Of a stretch of DNA of 64,000 nt, positions 7,652-16,733 are shown one piece after another. Position 1 is the first letter of the stretch. The number at the start of each line of letters is the position of its first letter. Both the position numbers and the translations under genes were made by a program. The DNA is from Oribacterium sp. C9 (GTDB lineage Bacteria; Bacillota; Clostridia; Lachnospirales; Lachnospiraceae). The notes beneath the pieces were generated by a model. That model saw nothing but the letters and a program-made list of their open reading frames with translations. It had not been told where the DNA came from and did no database searches. Where the stretch lies: the NCBI RefSeq assembly GCF_002007235.1, contig NZ_MUHW01000016.1, positions 33,302 through 97,301 of the forward strand, read 5' to 3'.

Positions 7652-8239
7652 TCAAATCATTTCAGCTTTAATAGTATCTTCCGTGGCGGCCATGGCCCGG
7701 AGTGTCATATCAAGCAGGTGATCCAGTTCCCATCCAAGTTGAACTGCGCCACGTTCGATCACATCTCTAGAGCATCCCGCCGCAAACCCTTTGCTCTTGT
7801 ATTTCTTTTTAAGGGATTTAAGTTCCATGTCCTTTGTGCTTTTAGAAGGTCTCATCAGAGCTGCCGCCCATATCAAGCCGGTAAGCTCATCGGCAGCAAA
7901 CAGGACTTTCTCCATTTCATGAACAGGCTCCACGTCTATTGTCACTCCACAACCTACAGTGATCCCATATCCATGAGAGCAGACAGAATGAATTATATCT
8001 TCACTTACCCCACCGCCCCTTAATAGCTCTGGCGCTTTAAGGCAGTGTTCTTCAGGATACAGCTCAAAATCTATGTCATGTAATAGTCCTACAATTCCCC
8101 AATGATCTGCTTCATCAGAATATCCAAGCTCATTTGCATACCATTTCATGACTGCTTCAACTGTTAAAGAATGCTGTATGTGGAATGGATCCTTATTGTA
8201 TTTCTTTAACAGCTCAAATGCTTCATTTCTTGTGATCAT
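7652..8239 (-). CDS. HD-domain hydrolase
   Basis: 195 aa from the ATG at 8239, which has GGAG 9 nt upstream; a longer frame to 8302 lacks a ribosome binding site. H-(x)...-LLHDIDFE (HD pair), the earlier HIQHSLTVE histidine and CSHGYG histidine outline a metal-dependent HD phosphohydrolase of the kind acting on nucleotides or phosphorylated metabolites. FAADELTGL is the typical D of the fourth metal-binding segment. It lies just upstream of the broken phosphoesterase on the same strand and probably shares its transcript. Substrate unknown. Confidence 0.82.
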   Translation of the reverse strand: MITRNEAFELLKKYNKDPFHIQHSLTVEAVMKWYANELGYSDEADHWGIVGLLHDIDFELYPEEHCLKAPELLRGGGVSEDIIHSVCSHGYGITVGCGVTIDVEPVHEMEKVLFAADELTGLIWAAALMRPSKSTKDMELKSLKKKYKSKGFAAGCSRDVIERGAVQLGWELDHLLDMTLRAMAATEDTIKAEMI

Positions 8240-8488
8240 AATATTTATCTCCATCTTTTTAATATCTAGTTCTGCCTGAAGTGACTTATTTAATTGCAAC
8301 ATCTATGTAAATACTTTTATTGTATGTGTATGTCAAAAAATATAAAAGAATATTTTTCTGATATCTAATGATAAAGAAAATGAATAACATACTGCTACTA
8401 GAGTAATGATATAAAAAAGAGGGTGTGTATAAAATCAAGGTTCTATATTTAGACCTACTAAAAACAACAATACGAGGGAGTTGGAAAG

Positions 8489-9514
8489 ATGAAGGAGATT
8501 ACAAGAAGAGAATTTTTACACAAAGCCGGAAAGACATTTGTAGGCGTAGCGGCATTTGCGGCAGTTCCGACATTAACCGGATGTGGGCAGGAAACTAAGG
8601 TTCCGGAGGCAACAACAGCCGCAACAGAATTATCATCAGAAGAACAGTCAACGACTGCTATTGAAAATAATGTGACCGATAACATCCCTGCGATAAGACT
8701 TCCTCTCGAGTGGCATGAACTTGATAAAAAAGAAGTACAGGCAAGGGTATATGAACAGTGGTTCAAGCTCGGAGGATGTGGAGCAGCTGTTTTTGATGGA
8801 TTCCTTGGAGTACTCGCTGAGAAATACGGCTATCCATACAATCAGTTCCCACAGGAGATTGGTTTTTTAGGACATTCAGGATACACTTGTGGTTCTTATT
8901 GCGGAGCTCTTGGTGGGGCTACACTCGCCATCAGTTTATTTATCCCGAAGGATAATCAGGATGATGTTTTAAAGGAACTGCAGGCATGGTACACATCAAC
9001 GGTACTGCCAATTTATGATGGTGAATACGATGATGTACACACCACTGCTCCTTCTGTGAACTGTGTGGATTCGCTTGGAACCTGGATGAGTGCGGCCGGA
9101 GTTGAAGAACGTAAGGATCCAAGAAGAAAGTCAAGATGTGCCGCATTGTCAGCAGATGTGGCTGCAAAGACAATCGAGCTCATCAATATCTTTTATGGTA
9201 TTGAAAAACCGGCAGAAGCAGAAAACGCAGTAACTGAAACAGGAAATAATGATTATATTGGTACAGCTAAAGGAATAGAAGGAGATATACAGGTCAAAGT
9301 AACTGTAGATGGTGGAAAGATCAGCGATGTGAAGGTGATCTCTCATAATGAGACGCCAAACATTGGAACTAAAGCTATTGATACTATTCCTGAAAAATTC
9401 ATTGGATTGGCTACTCCGGAGGAAATCGACTCGGTTGATGCCGTTTCAGGTGCAACGATCACGTCGAATGCGCTGAAAGAAGCTGTTAAGGATGCTCTAT
9501 CACAGATAAAATAA
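8489..9514 (+). CDS. Tat-signal, FMN-binding redox protein (C_GCAxxG_C_C family)
   Basis: 341 aa. The N-terminus TRREFLHKAG is a twin-arginine signal, followed by a hydrophobic stretch and LTGC, a lipobox-like site, so the protein is probably exported folded and possibly lipidated. Residues about 75-235 match the C_GCAxxG_C_C redox family (GGCGAAV, YTCGSYCG, a cysteine-rich pattern). Residues about 250-340 are an FMN-binding domain ending in SGATITS, where the Thr is the usual site of ApbE-dependent covalent FMN attachment. Expected role is extracytoplasmic electron transfer. GGGAG upstream supports the start. It is monocistronic; no redox partner is adjacent. Confidence 0.82.
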   Translation: MKEITRREFLHKAGKTFVGVAAFAAVPTLTGCGQETKVPEATTAATELSSEEQSTTAIENNVTDNIPAIRLPLEWHELDKKEVQARVYEQWFKLGGCGAAVFDGFLGVLAEKYGYPYNQFPQEIGFLGHSGYTCGSYCGALGGATLAISLFIPKDNQDDVLKELQAWYTSTVLPIYDGEYDDVHTTAPSVNCVDSLGTWMSAAGVEERKDPRRKSRCAALSADVAAKTIELINIFYGIEKPAEAENAVTETGNNDYIGTAKGIEGDIQVKVTVDGGKISDVKVISHNETPNIGTKAIDTIPEKFIGLATPEEIDSVDAVSGATITSNALKEAVKDALSQIK

Positions 9515-9859
9515 ACTGTCAGTATATTTGTTCTTTACCTTTTCTAAGATCCAATAAAGAGAGATTAATCCTAATGAGTCTTATTGGATATGTGCCGGCG
9601 TTTTTTTCTTGGTTATTGGGCGCATAATAATAAATAGTTTTTACTGTCTCATAATGGGGGACTGACTATATTTTACTTGACCGGACTTTCAATTGCTTTT
9701 TCTTCAAATGTCTCAAAAAATTCATCAAAACAGGAATAATCCTACATATTATAAGAGAAACAGTCAAATATGAATCTGGGCCAAAGTATATAATATTTGG
9801 CCCAGATACTATCATATGGCCCAATTACTATATGATTTGCCCCATTTAAAGGAGATAAG
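9515..9859. other. Intergenic region with an imperfect hairpin after the FMN protein gene
   Basis: TCCAATAA / TTATTGGA near 9552-9583 forms a long-loop hairpin with a downstream T-run (about 9601-9606) that may terminate the preceding gene. The 3' part holds the TGGCCC repeats described separately. No gene seen. Confidence 0.45.
9775..9844 (+). promoter_or_regulatory. TGGCCC operator-like repeats in front of the coiled-coil gene
   Basis: A perfect 11-bp inverted repeat (TCTGGGCCAAA 9775-9785 / TTTGGCCCAGA 9796-9806) encloses TATAAT (9789-9794); further TGGCCC (9817-9822) and TTTGCCCC (9836-9843) elements follow immediately before the ribosome binding site. The arrangement looks like a multi-site operator for a repressor. 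Confidence 0.55.
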
Positions 9860-10381
9860 ATGTCAGAGCAAGCAAAAGATACCCGAATAAATCTCAGTAC
9901 TGTCAATACGGAAACAGTACAACGCATTTGCAGTGCAACAAAAGAGAATCACAAAACTTTAATTGAGAGGTTGCTCCACGCAGAAGAAAACCGTCTGAAG
10001 ATGGAAGAGCTTTCTCAGGATGATACTGAGTACCTCAGTAAGATATCAAGATTATTTAACAGCTTTTATGATATTAGCACATCGTATATAAGATTAAAGG
10101 ATGTATCAAAAGAAGAGCTTACTGCAAACTATAACAAAGAGATTGAACAGATGAAAAAGACCATCGAGTCTTTAACAGATAAAGATATAACGGCAAATAA
10201 GCTTATAAGCCAAAAGGATTCTGAAATATCAGAATTAAAGGATAAAATAGATTTACTAAACAAAGAATTGGCACGCACACAAGAAGAGAACAAAATAATG
10301 AAGAATTACGATGATTCTTTTAAAGAGATACTTATGTTGCTGCATAATCAGAAGAGCGTGCCTGTAGACAAGCAGTTGTGA
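9860..10381 (+). CDS. Coiled-coil protein of unknown function
   Basis: 173 aa, hydrophilic, no signal peptide or membrane segment. Residues 1-35 could form a small ribbon or helix DNA-binding region (INLSTVNTETVQRICSATKENHKTLIERLL), and about 95-155 form a strong heptad coiled coil (IEQMKKTIESL..., ISELKDKIDLLNKEL). AAGGAG is upstream at suitable spacing. The operator-like TGGCCC repeats in front suggest autoregulation. Plasmid-copy or stability accessory is a guess; I do not recognise the family. Confidence 0.7.
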   Translation: MSEQAKDTRINLSTVNTETVQRICSATKENHKTLIERLLHAEENRLKMEELSQDDTEYLSKISRLFNSFYDISTSYIRLKDVSKEELTANYNKEIEQMKKTIESLTDKDITANKLISQKDSEISELKDKIDLLNKELARTQEENKIMKNYDDSFKEILMLLHNQKSVPVDKQL

Positions 10382-11100
10382 TACTCATAAAAGTATAGGA
10401 ATAGTTAGATTAGTGATATATAAAGAGGCGGCCCTTTAAAAAAATATAAGGTAAATAGTATAATAAATATCAGTAAAGCCTTATATCAAGCGGAAAGTGG
10501 TTTGATTATATAATCAAACTAAAAGGCGAAAAGAAACTGGAAAAAAATTTTTTGAAAAGTACATGAAAACGTACATTAAGCCTGAATTATTCACTGAATA
10601 ATTCAGGATAAGTTGTAAAAAAGCGTGTCCTGCAGTCAAGTTTATTTTTTCCAAATGTCAAAATCGTAATGCGATTTGGAAAATTTGCTCTCTTCCGACT
10701 ATATATTCTTGATATTATACAAGATATAATATTCTAGAGTCGCCTCTATTTTTATGCCTGCTTGTATTGTATCTAACTATAATATCGAGAAGGACTTTGA
10801 TTCAAAATATAATATCCTCAAATTTCTGTTCTTTAAGCTCTATAAAACAAGCCTATGTTCATTTACGATAAATCCGTCATGAGAAGCCCATACTCGCATG
10901 AGTATACAGTTGACGAATGATGTGTAATCGTAGTGAAGGAGGCTACTTCCTGACGAGTTTGTAGCCAAAGTTGTTAAGGATAAAAGAGTACTTAGCGAAG
11001 TGAAGATGGTAAACAGCCGAGCGAACTTCATTGCCATTTGACGCATATATACCTGTAAGTTATCATGAAATTATCTTCGGGAGTATAAGGAGACAAATCT
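10382..11100. other. 720-bp intergenic region with palindromes and weak coding remnants
   Basis: Contains a perfect 27-bp palindrome at 10581-10607 (CCTGAATTATTCA, C, then its complement) and an inverted repeat TTTTCCAAAT / ATTTGGAAAA at 10647-10683; neither is a clear terminator. About 10855-11045 shows short protein-like stretches (MFIYDKSVMRSPYSHEYTVDE; LLPDEFVAKVVKDKRVLSEVKM) in different frames, as in a decayed gene, but I cannot name it. Confidence 0.4.
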
Positions 11101-12012
11101 ATGAACATCAGGGAAGCTTATTATTTATGCACCATAGTGGAGGAGGGCAGTCTGAATAAGGCCTCCAAAGCTATGTATGTCGCACAGCCGTCCCTTAGTA
11201 AGTGCATCAAAAAAATAGAAAATGAATATGATATCACTATTTTTTCTCATAAACGCGGCAGCAAGATAATGCTTACTGAGGAGGGTAAACTTCTTTATAA
11301 ACTGGCTTCTAAGATCGTAGATGCGGAAAAGGATTTTAAAAGTCAGCTGAATATACTCCATATGGTCAGTGAGCAGATGATATGTTTCGGAGCGCCTGTC
11401 AACAGAACCTTTTATCTTGCAGGTGAGATGCTCCAGTGGTTCTACAGTAACTATCCGGAATATCAGCTGGAATTAAGATCTGATCTCAGTGACAATCTTC
11501 TGAAAAAGCTAAAAGATCATTTGATTGATGTGATTTATATCTGTACAGATCAGATCGATCCGGACCTGTATTATGAAAAAATCAAGGACTCACATATAAC
11601 CATCTATCTGTCAAAAGGAAGTGATCTGAAAAAGTATGCGACTGATATAGGTCTTGAACTGCCGGTCATCAGTCTCAGATACTTCAAAGGGGAGAACATA
11701 GCTGTCAATTCCGAAGGAAGCGCTAGCAGAAACGGCATCGATCAGTTATTGAATAAAACCGATATCCCGGTCCATCTTAAAGAACTGAGTAATCTTTATG
11801 CCCGTTTTGAATATGCCAATGCAGGTAAAGGTCATTGCCTGTACATAGGTGAAGAAGAAAACTGGATCCATCTTGAAAAGGACAGACTCCTTTATCTTGA
11901 TCCTTCAGAAGATCTGGGATTTAAGCAATACCTGATATGCAGAAAAGGATTTGAAACAGACACAAAATATAAGCTCATACGTGAATGTATGGATTATATA
12001 AAGAATCTATAG
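11101..12012 (+). CDS. LysR-family transcriptional regulator
   Basis: 303 aa. Residues 1-60 are a classic LysR winged HTH (IREAYYLCTIVEEGSLNKASKAMYVAQPSLSKCIKKIENE), followed by a substrate-binding domain. AGGAG lies 10 nt upstream. It is separated by a strong terminator from the hydrolase/transporter genes 130 bp downstream on the same strand, which it most likely controls in response to their substrate (inference from LysR gene organisation). Confidence 0.9.
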   Translation: MNIREAYYLCTIVEEGSLNKASKAMYVAQPSLSKCIKKIENEYDITIFSHKRGSKIMLTEEGKLLYKLASKIVDAEKDFKSQLNILHMVSEQMICFGAPVNRTFYLAGEMLQWFYSNYPEYQLELRSDLSDNLLKKLKDHLIDVIYICTDQIDPDLYYEKIKDSHITIYLSKGSDLKKYATDIGLELPVISLRYFKGENIAVNSEGSASRNGIDQLLNKTDIPVHLKELSNLYARFEYANAGKGHCLYIGEEENWIHLEKDRLLYLDPSEDLGFKQYLICRKGFETDTKYKLIRECMDYIKNL

Positions 12013-12017
12013 TATAT

Positions 12018-12064
12018 AGCGGAGAAAACATATGCCATATGGCTATATGTTTTCTCCGCTTTTC
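12018..12064. terminator. Strong rho-independent terminator after the LysR gene
   Basis: A 15-bp perfect stem (AGCGGAGAAAACATA with its complement ending at 12060) followed by TTTT. Confidence 0.88.
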
Positions 12065-12142
12065 GTATTAGAAATCCTAAAAACACAGCCATATACTACA
12101 TATATTGATATTTTGATTTGTGCATGAAAGAGAGGTTGATTT

Positions 12143-13003
12143 ATGGCAGACGGCACAGTTTCAAAAGCATTTTCATTCAGATGGATCAATGGTCAATGTT
12201 TCCAGTTCCGCTTCAATAACGGAATATCTTTACTCACTGATCCATGGTACTCAAATGATGACAGCGGAATGTTCAATCATATAAAATTCCCTGACATCAC
12301 AGTAGATGACCTTGGAAATGTAGATTATGTATTTTTAAATCATACACACCCGGATCATATCAACAATCTTCAGGAAGTTATGGATAAGTATCACCCGACT
12401 GTTATAACCCACAGCGGTAATGTCCTGGAGCTTATGAAGGCAATGAATGCTGTCACAACAGATATGTATCCTGTGGACTATGAAGGTCTTTACTATTTCG
12501 ATGGCTTTGTTATGGAGACACACCATGCGACGCATCATTCCATGCCAAAACGTCTCCCACAGACTCTTCAGGCAGCATTAAAGGAATACCCTGATGACAA
12601 GAGAGCAACTCTTGACTGGATGGGCGGAACCTTCAACACAAATTTTGTTCTCACTACAGACAATGGTATGAGAGTAGCATTTATCGGCGGTAATGACGAC
12701 GGAATGATCCAGCGTCTTCAGGGGCCGAACAAGCCTAATATCATCATCAGGAATAAGATGGCAAGTTCTGCGGTTAAAGATAATGTTGCGGAGAACTTCG
12801 CTGAATGGTTCGCTCAGGTGGATACACAGATGCTCATACCGATGCATTATGAAACATGGCTGTCCAACGATCCTGAATTTGCGGAGAACATGATAAAAGA
12901 TATGAACCGCATCATGGAAGAAAAGGGTAAGGCCGGAAGAGTAGCTCCTATGATCCGGGGCAAATGGTACACACTTAATCTGTCGATCGTTCCGGAAGAC
13001 TGA
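12143..13003 (+). CDS. MBL-fold metallo-hydrolase
   Basis: 286 aa. HTHPDH at residues 71-76 is the metallo-beta-lactamase metal site; further histidines occur at ETHHATHH and MHYETW, and GGNDDG supplies the aspartate region. The fold resembles UlaG-like lactonases and related small-molecule hydrolases rather than true beta-lactamases. GAGAGG upstream supports the start. First gene of a co-directional set with an SLC13 transporter and an alpha/beta hydrolase; probably acts on the transported carboxylate or its lactone/ester (inference). Confidence 0.85.
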   Translation: MADGTVSKAFSFRWINGQCFQFRFNNGISLLTDPWYSNDDSGMFNHIKFPDITVDDLGNVDYVFLNHTHPDHINNLQEVMDKYHPTVITHSGNVLELMKAMNAVTTDMYPVDYEGLYYFDGFVMETHHATHHSMPKRLPQTLQAALKEYPDDKRATLDWMGGTFNTNFVLTTDNGMRVAFIGGNDDGMIQRLQGPNKPNIIIRNKMASSAVKDNVAENFAEWFAQVDTQMLIPMHYETWLSNDPEFAENMIKDMNRIMEEKGKAGRVAPMIRGKWYTLNLSIVPED

Positions 13004-13093
13004 TATTCATAAACAGCTGATAAAGTGCAGATATGGGAGTAAATCAGTCTTTATCAGATATACTTTTAGGGCACAAAAAGAAGGGTAAATATT

Positions 13094-14380
13094 ATGAACA
13101 CACAAATGGTTTTATGTCTATGCATTTTCTTGTTTATGCTGGTATCCTTTCTCTTGGGAAAGATACCTCTTGGTGCAACCGCATCCTGCGTTGCCATTTT
13201 ACTTACACTGACAAAATGCGTTGAAGCAGAGGATGTTCTGGCAAGCATCGGAAACTCCAACACGGTCATCATCGCTACGATGATAGTTCTCGCCGCAGGA
13301 CTCGGGCGTACATCATTTCCATCAAAAATCACTCAGGGCATCAGAAAGATAACAAAGGGCAACTATAAGCTTGCTTATCTCGGAGTTCTTCTTATCGGAC
13401 TGGCGCTTACAAGCATGATTGCAAGCCCTATGGCTGCATATGCTATCGCTTTTCCTATCATGGATGTTGTATGTGATGAATTTGATGTACCGAGATCAAA
13501 GGGACAGTTCCCTCTGCTTGTGATCTGTATCGGATGCTGCGCTATACTTCCTCTTGGTGCTAGTATCAGCCAGGCAGCTGTTTTCAACGGTTTCATGGAG
13601 AATTACGGATTTACACAAAGCTTCACAGCTATGGATTTCTGTAAGGGAAGACTTCCTTTTATTCTTATCATCCTTCTCTGGGCTTATTTCATCGCACCTA
13701 AGATCACACCTGACAAGCCTGTAGTTGCTATCGATTCATCTCAGGGCAACAAAAAGGAACAGAAGCCACTTACGAAATCCGCAGATATCCTCGGTGTTAT
13801 AATCTTCTTTGCAGTCATTTTTGGATATATCTTCAGTAAAAAGATCGGTGTCGCAACATGGCTCATTTCTTTTGCCGGTGTGATTCTCATGGTGATCTTC
13901 GGAACTCTAAGCAAGAAAGAAGCCATCGCTTCCATACCAGTGGACATCTGTCTCCTCTTTGTAGGTGCGAACACCATGGCAAAGGCATTGGTGGCAACAG
14001 GCACTGCAGATTATGTAGGTACAGTTATCACAAATGTGGTAGGTAACGGAGTCAGCACAGTGATGCTCCACACTATATTCTTCATTGTCCCTTTTATCCT
14101 TACGCAGATCATGCAGAATCAGAGCGTTATGAATGTTTTCGCTCCGATAGCATTACTTACCTGCAGCGCCTTTGGGGCCGATCCAAGAGGATGCCTTATC
14201 CTTATCGCTTCAGGTTCACTTACAGCGTTCATGACTCCTGCAGCAACAGCCGCAGTTCCTATGTGTATGAGTGCAGGAGGATATGACGTTAAGTCTCTTT
14301 TCAAGATGAGCGGAATCATCGCGACGCTTCTTGCTGTGGGTTACATCGCCTATGTAAGTATGGTATATCCGGCTTTTTGA
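13094..14380 (+). CDS. SLC13/DASS-type anion permease
   Basis: 428 aa, about 11 hydrophobic segments. Paired substrate-site regions are visible as LTSMIASPMAAYAIAFP in the first half and QIMQNQSVMNVFAPIALL / SLTAFMTPAATAAVP in the second, as in divalent anion:sodium symporters. Expected to import a di- or monocarboxylate (or sulfate-like anion) across the cytoplasmic membrane. It lies 90 bp after the MBL hydrolase and 25 bp before the alpha/beta hydrolase, so the three are probably one operon. Confidence 0.85.
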   Translation: MNTQMVLCLCIFLFMLVSFLLGKIPLGATASCVAILLTLTKCVEAEDVLASIGNSNTVIIATMIVLAAGLGRTSFPSKITQGIRKITKGNYKLAYLGVLLIGLALTSMIASPMAAYAIAFPIMDVVCDEFDVPRSKGQFPLLVICIGCCAILPLGASISQAAVFNGFMENYGFTQSFTAMDFCKGRLPFILIILLWAYFIAPKITPDKPVVAIDSSQGNKKEQKPLTKSADILGVIIFFAVIFGYIFSKKIGVATWLISFAGVILMVIFGTLSKKEAIASIPVDICLLFVGANTMAKALVATGTADYVGTVITNVVGNGVSTVMLHTIFFIVPFILTQIMQNQSVMNVFAPIALLTCSAFGADPRGCLILIASGSLTAFMTPAATAAVPMCMSAGGYDVKSLFKMSGIIATLLAVGYIAYVSMVYPAF

Positions 14381-14405
14381 TCATTGATCAAGAAAGGTAA
14401 TAAAC

Positions 14406-15455
14406 ATGGTTCCGAAAATAGATCAAAGCTTTATAAAAGAAAAGAGTATTTTTTATATTGATGGTGAGATCAAAGGAGAGGAAGGCAACAGACATATGTG
14501 TAATCAGATGTTTGTTGAAGCCTATTTTCCCATCGAAAAAAAGCATCCATATCCGGTCGTCATGATGCACGGTGCCGGACAGACCAATGTAAATTGGCTC
14601 ATGACACCAGATGGACGTATGGGCTGGTCAGACTACTTTGTTTCTCAGGGATATGAGGTTTATCTTTGTGAGCAGCCTTCAAGGGGGCGGTCCGCCTATC
14701 ATCCTGATGAAAACGGTCCACGAAGATTTCATCCTGTCCATGTTTTACAGAACAATTTTATGTCTGATAATGCGAACTGGCCTCAGTCCAGGCTTCATAC
14801 TCAATGGCCCGGTTCCGGCAATATGGAGTTCGAAGATGAGATAGACCGGCAGTTTCTTGCCTCGCAGGTTGAATACCTTCCTAAAAACAGGGATTCTCAG
14901 ATACTGATGCTTAATTCCGGAAAGAAACTTCTCGAAAAAATTGGACCTTCCATCTTACTTACTCATTCACAGGCAGGTCCATTCGGATGGTTACTGGCCG
15001 ATGCAGTCCCGGAGCTTGTAAAAGGAATAATAGCACTGGAACCTTCCGGTCCTCCGTTTTCCCGTGATCCCGAAGCAAAGATCGCCGAAAACTTTGGAAT
15101 AGCAGACCTTCCTCTGCATTTAGATCCGCCTGTGGGTTCTCTTTCAGAACTACAGATTGAAAAGAACATTACCGATGATTCAGCGCTGTGGGATGGTCTT
15201 GCATTTCAGGACCCGGCGCCTAAGCTTCCAAGATTAAAAGGTATACCTATCTGGCTTATAGTCAGTGAAGCGTCATATCATTCACAGTTTGATCATCTTA
15301 CATCTCATGTTCTGGATCAGTGCGGTGTAGAACACTCTTTTATCCGCCTTGAAGATGTCGGAATAAGAGGAAACGGTCATATGATGATGTATGAAAAGAA
15401 CAATCTGGAAATTGCAGACTATCTGATAGGTCTTTTAAAGGAGAAAAGTCTTTGA
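14406..15455 (+). CDS. Alpha/beta-fold hydrolase (esterase-like)
   Basis: 349 aa. Oxyanion-hole region MMHGAGQTNVNW near residues 55-66; nucleophile elbow LLTHSQAG near 184-191, a variant in which Thr replaces the usual first Gly; catalytic His in RGNGHMMMYE near 323-330. No signal peptide, so cytoplasmic. Third gene of the LysR-linked operon; together with the SLC13 permease and MBL hydrolase it suggests uptake then hydrolysis of an ester- or lactone-containing anion. Substrate not deducible. Confidence 0.84.
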   Translation: MVPKIDQSFIKEKSIFYIDGEIKGEEGNRHMCNQMFVEAYFPIEKKHPYPVVMMHGAGQTNVNWLMTPDGRMGWSDYFVSQGYEVYLCEQPSRGRSAYHPDENGPRRFHPVHVLQNNFMSDNANWPQSRLHTQWPGSGNMEFEDEIDRQFLASQVEYLPKNRDSQILMLNSGKKLLEKIGPSILLTHSQAGPFGWLLADAVPELVKGIIALEPSGPPFSRDPEAKIAENFGIADLPLHLDPPVGSLSELQIEKNITDDSALWDGLAFQDPAPKLPRLKGIPIWLIVSEASYHSQFDHLTSHVLDQCGVEHSFIRLEDVGIRGNGHMMMYEKNNLEIADYLIGLLKEKSL

Positions 15456-15545
15456 AACAAGTCTGACTATCCATATGTCATCCTAAGTATCTTGGAAAAA
15501 ATATTTTATACTTATCTATATCACTGCTTTTTAGATATAGTACCG

Positions 15546-15577
15546 CCGCATCAGATCCCCCTCTGATGCGGTTTTTT
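15546..15577 (+). terminator. Rho-independent terminator
   Basis: CCGCATCAGA / TCTGATGCGG perfect stem, 6-nt loop, six T. It ends the hydrolase/transporter operon. Confidence 0.9.
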
Positions 15578-15733
15578 AGAGCATCTGAATCTGTAGTATG
15601 TAAGGTCGCGATCATAAAAACCTACTGTTCAAATGATCGAGAGCAAAATATATCCTCCCCAGATTTTATGACATTGTTCACTGGATTTTGCCTGATGGCT
15701 ACTTGATAATAGGACGGTTAGCTCTAGCGGTAA

Positions 15734-16669
15734 TTAATGTGACATATCATAGTTAACAGCTGCCTGATAGTAGCTGCCAATAGTTGATGGTGCATTAAAC
15801 AGAGCCGATAAAAGATATTTGTGCATATTGTGTATTTTAGTTGTGGTAGTATTGAGGCATTCAATTACATAATCTATGTGTGCACTGTCTAGTTTAAGAA
15901 ATTTTGCTTTTACTAATTCTGCCGGATAGTCATTTTGCGCTATACGTATTGTTTCATTTTTACTAAGTACTGTTTCCAAAATGAGATCATAAATCCCGTC
16001 AATAATGTCAGCTCTGAGAGGATTCATTTTCTTTAGGGTATCTAGTTCAATGTTATTTTTTATCAGCTCAGCATATGCATTATAATCATCCATCGTAATC
16101 CCATCCCTAAGATTGATATGATTAGATGTCACTATGTCAGTATTATTTATATTATTATAATTAGTATTGGTTTTATCCAAGTCTAGACCTTTGGTTATCC
16201 CAATACTAGACTTTGGATTTATAACAGTCTGGACAGTTGAATTATCAATGCCAGAAATATAAGCATTATCTGTTGATTTCTGATCATCAGAAGGCTGACT
16301 GTTATTATCATCTTGTATAATGAGCATTGGATATATAATAGCTGGCTTTCCCTGGCCCTGCTTTTTGCGTTTAATAAGATTAAAATTCTCGAGTGATTTA
16401 AATAGTGCAACAACCTTGTTTCCTTTGCAGTTTAACATTTCCATCGCCTCCTGCTGTGAAAAGTATATGTAAGCTCTATTATCATCATCAAGCCATTTGT
16501 TTTTTAATGAGAGTGATATCCTGTCAAGCATTAGGCCATAAAGGACTTTTGCATCTATACATAGTTTTTTAAAGGAATCATCAGTAAATAAGAGCTTAGG
16601 TATCCTGTAAAAGCAAAGCATATCGCTTTCTTGGCTCGTGAAATAATCAAATCTAAAATTTGCGTTCAT
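15734..16669 (-). CDS. repA: RepA_N-type plasmid replication initiator
   Basis: 311 aa. Residues about 15-110 match the RepA_N domain of low-GC Gram-positive theta plasmids (FYRIPKLLFTD..FKKLCIDAKVLYGLMLDRISLS...NRAYIYFSQQEAMEMLNCKGNKVVALFKSLE.FNLIKRKKQGQGKP). Residues about 200-311 match the DUF6017 C-terminal domain commonly fused to it (NMHKYLLSALFNAPSTIGSYYQAAVNYDMSH). A low-complexity Asn-rich linker (about 165-185) separates them. In this family the origin usually lies inside the gene; the central part (about 16150-16220) has repeated TCTAGACCTTTGG-like and CCAATACTAGACTTTGG-like words that could be it. GGGGGA precedes the start. Confidence 0.88.
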   Translation of the reverse strand: MNANFRFDYFTSQESDMLCFYRIPKLLFTDDSFKKLCIDAKVLYGLMLDRISLSLKNKWLDDDNRAYIYFSQQEAMEMLNCKGNKVVALFKSLENFNLIKRKKQGQGKPAIIYPMLIIQDDNNSQPSDDQKSTDNAYISGIDNSTVQTVINPKSSIGITKGLDLDKTNTNYNNINNTDIVTSNHINLRDGITMDDYNAYAELIKNNIELDTLKKMNPLRADIIDGIYDLILETVLSKNETIRIAQNDYPAELVKAKFLKLDSAHIDYVIECLNTTTTKIHNMHKYLLSALFNAPSTIGSYYQAAVNYDMSH

Positions 16670-16707
16670 TTAATATCCCCCATCGTTGTATTTATATAAA
16701 AAGTACA

Positions 16708-16733
16708 GCTGGACAGTTACTACACTGCCCAGC
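16708..16733 (-). promoter_or_regulatory. Hairpin in the repA leader (possible attenuator or operator)
   Basis: GCTGGACAGT / ACTGCCCAGC arms around 6 bp, 39-64 bp upstream of repA. On the minus strand the hairpin is followed by TGTACTTTTTA, so it could act as a transcription attenuator; antisense-RNA control of rep leaders is known for RepA_N plasmids. A 16-bp palindrome TACTAAATATTTAGTA (16833-16848) lies further upstream. Confidence 0.45.

Noticed and set aside
10840..11046. Minus-strand 68-aa ORF before the LysR gene
   Set aside because: No ribosome binding site, and biased Ser/Leu/Thr composition; the coding-like remnants are on the plus strand.
13741..14004. Antisense ORF within the SLC13 permease
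   Set aside because: Shadow of a long, well-supported membrane protein gene.
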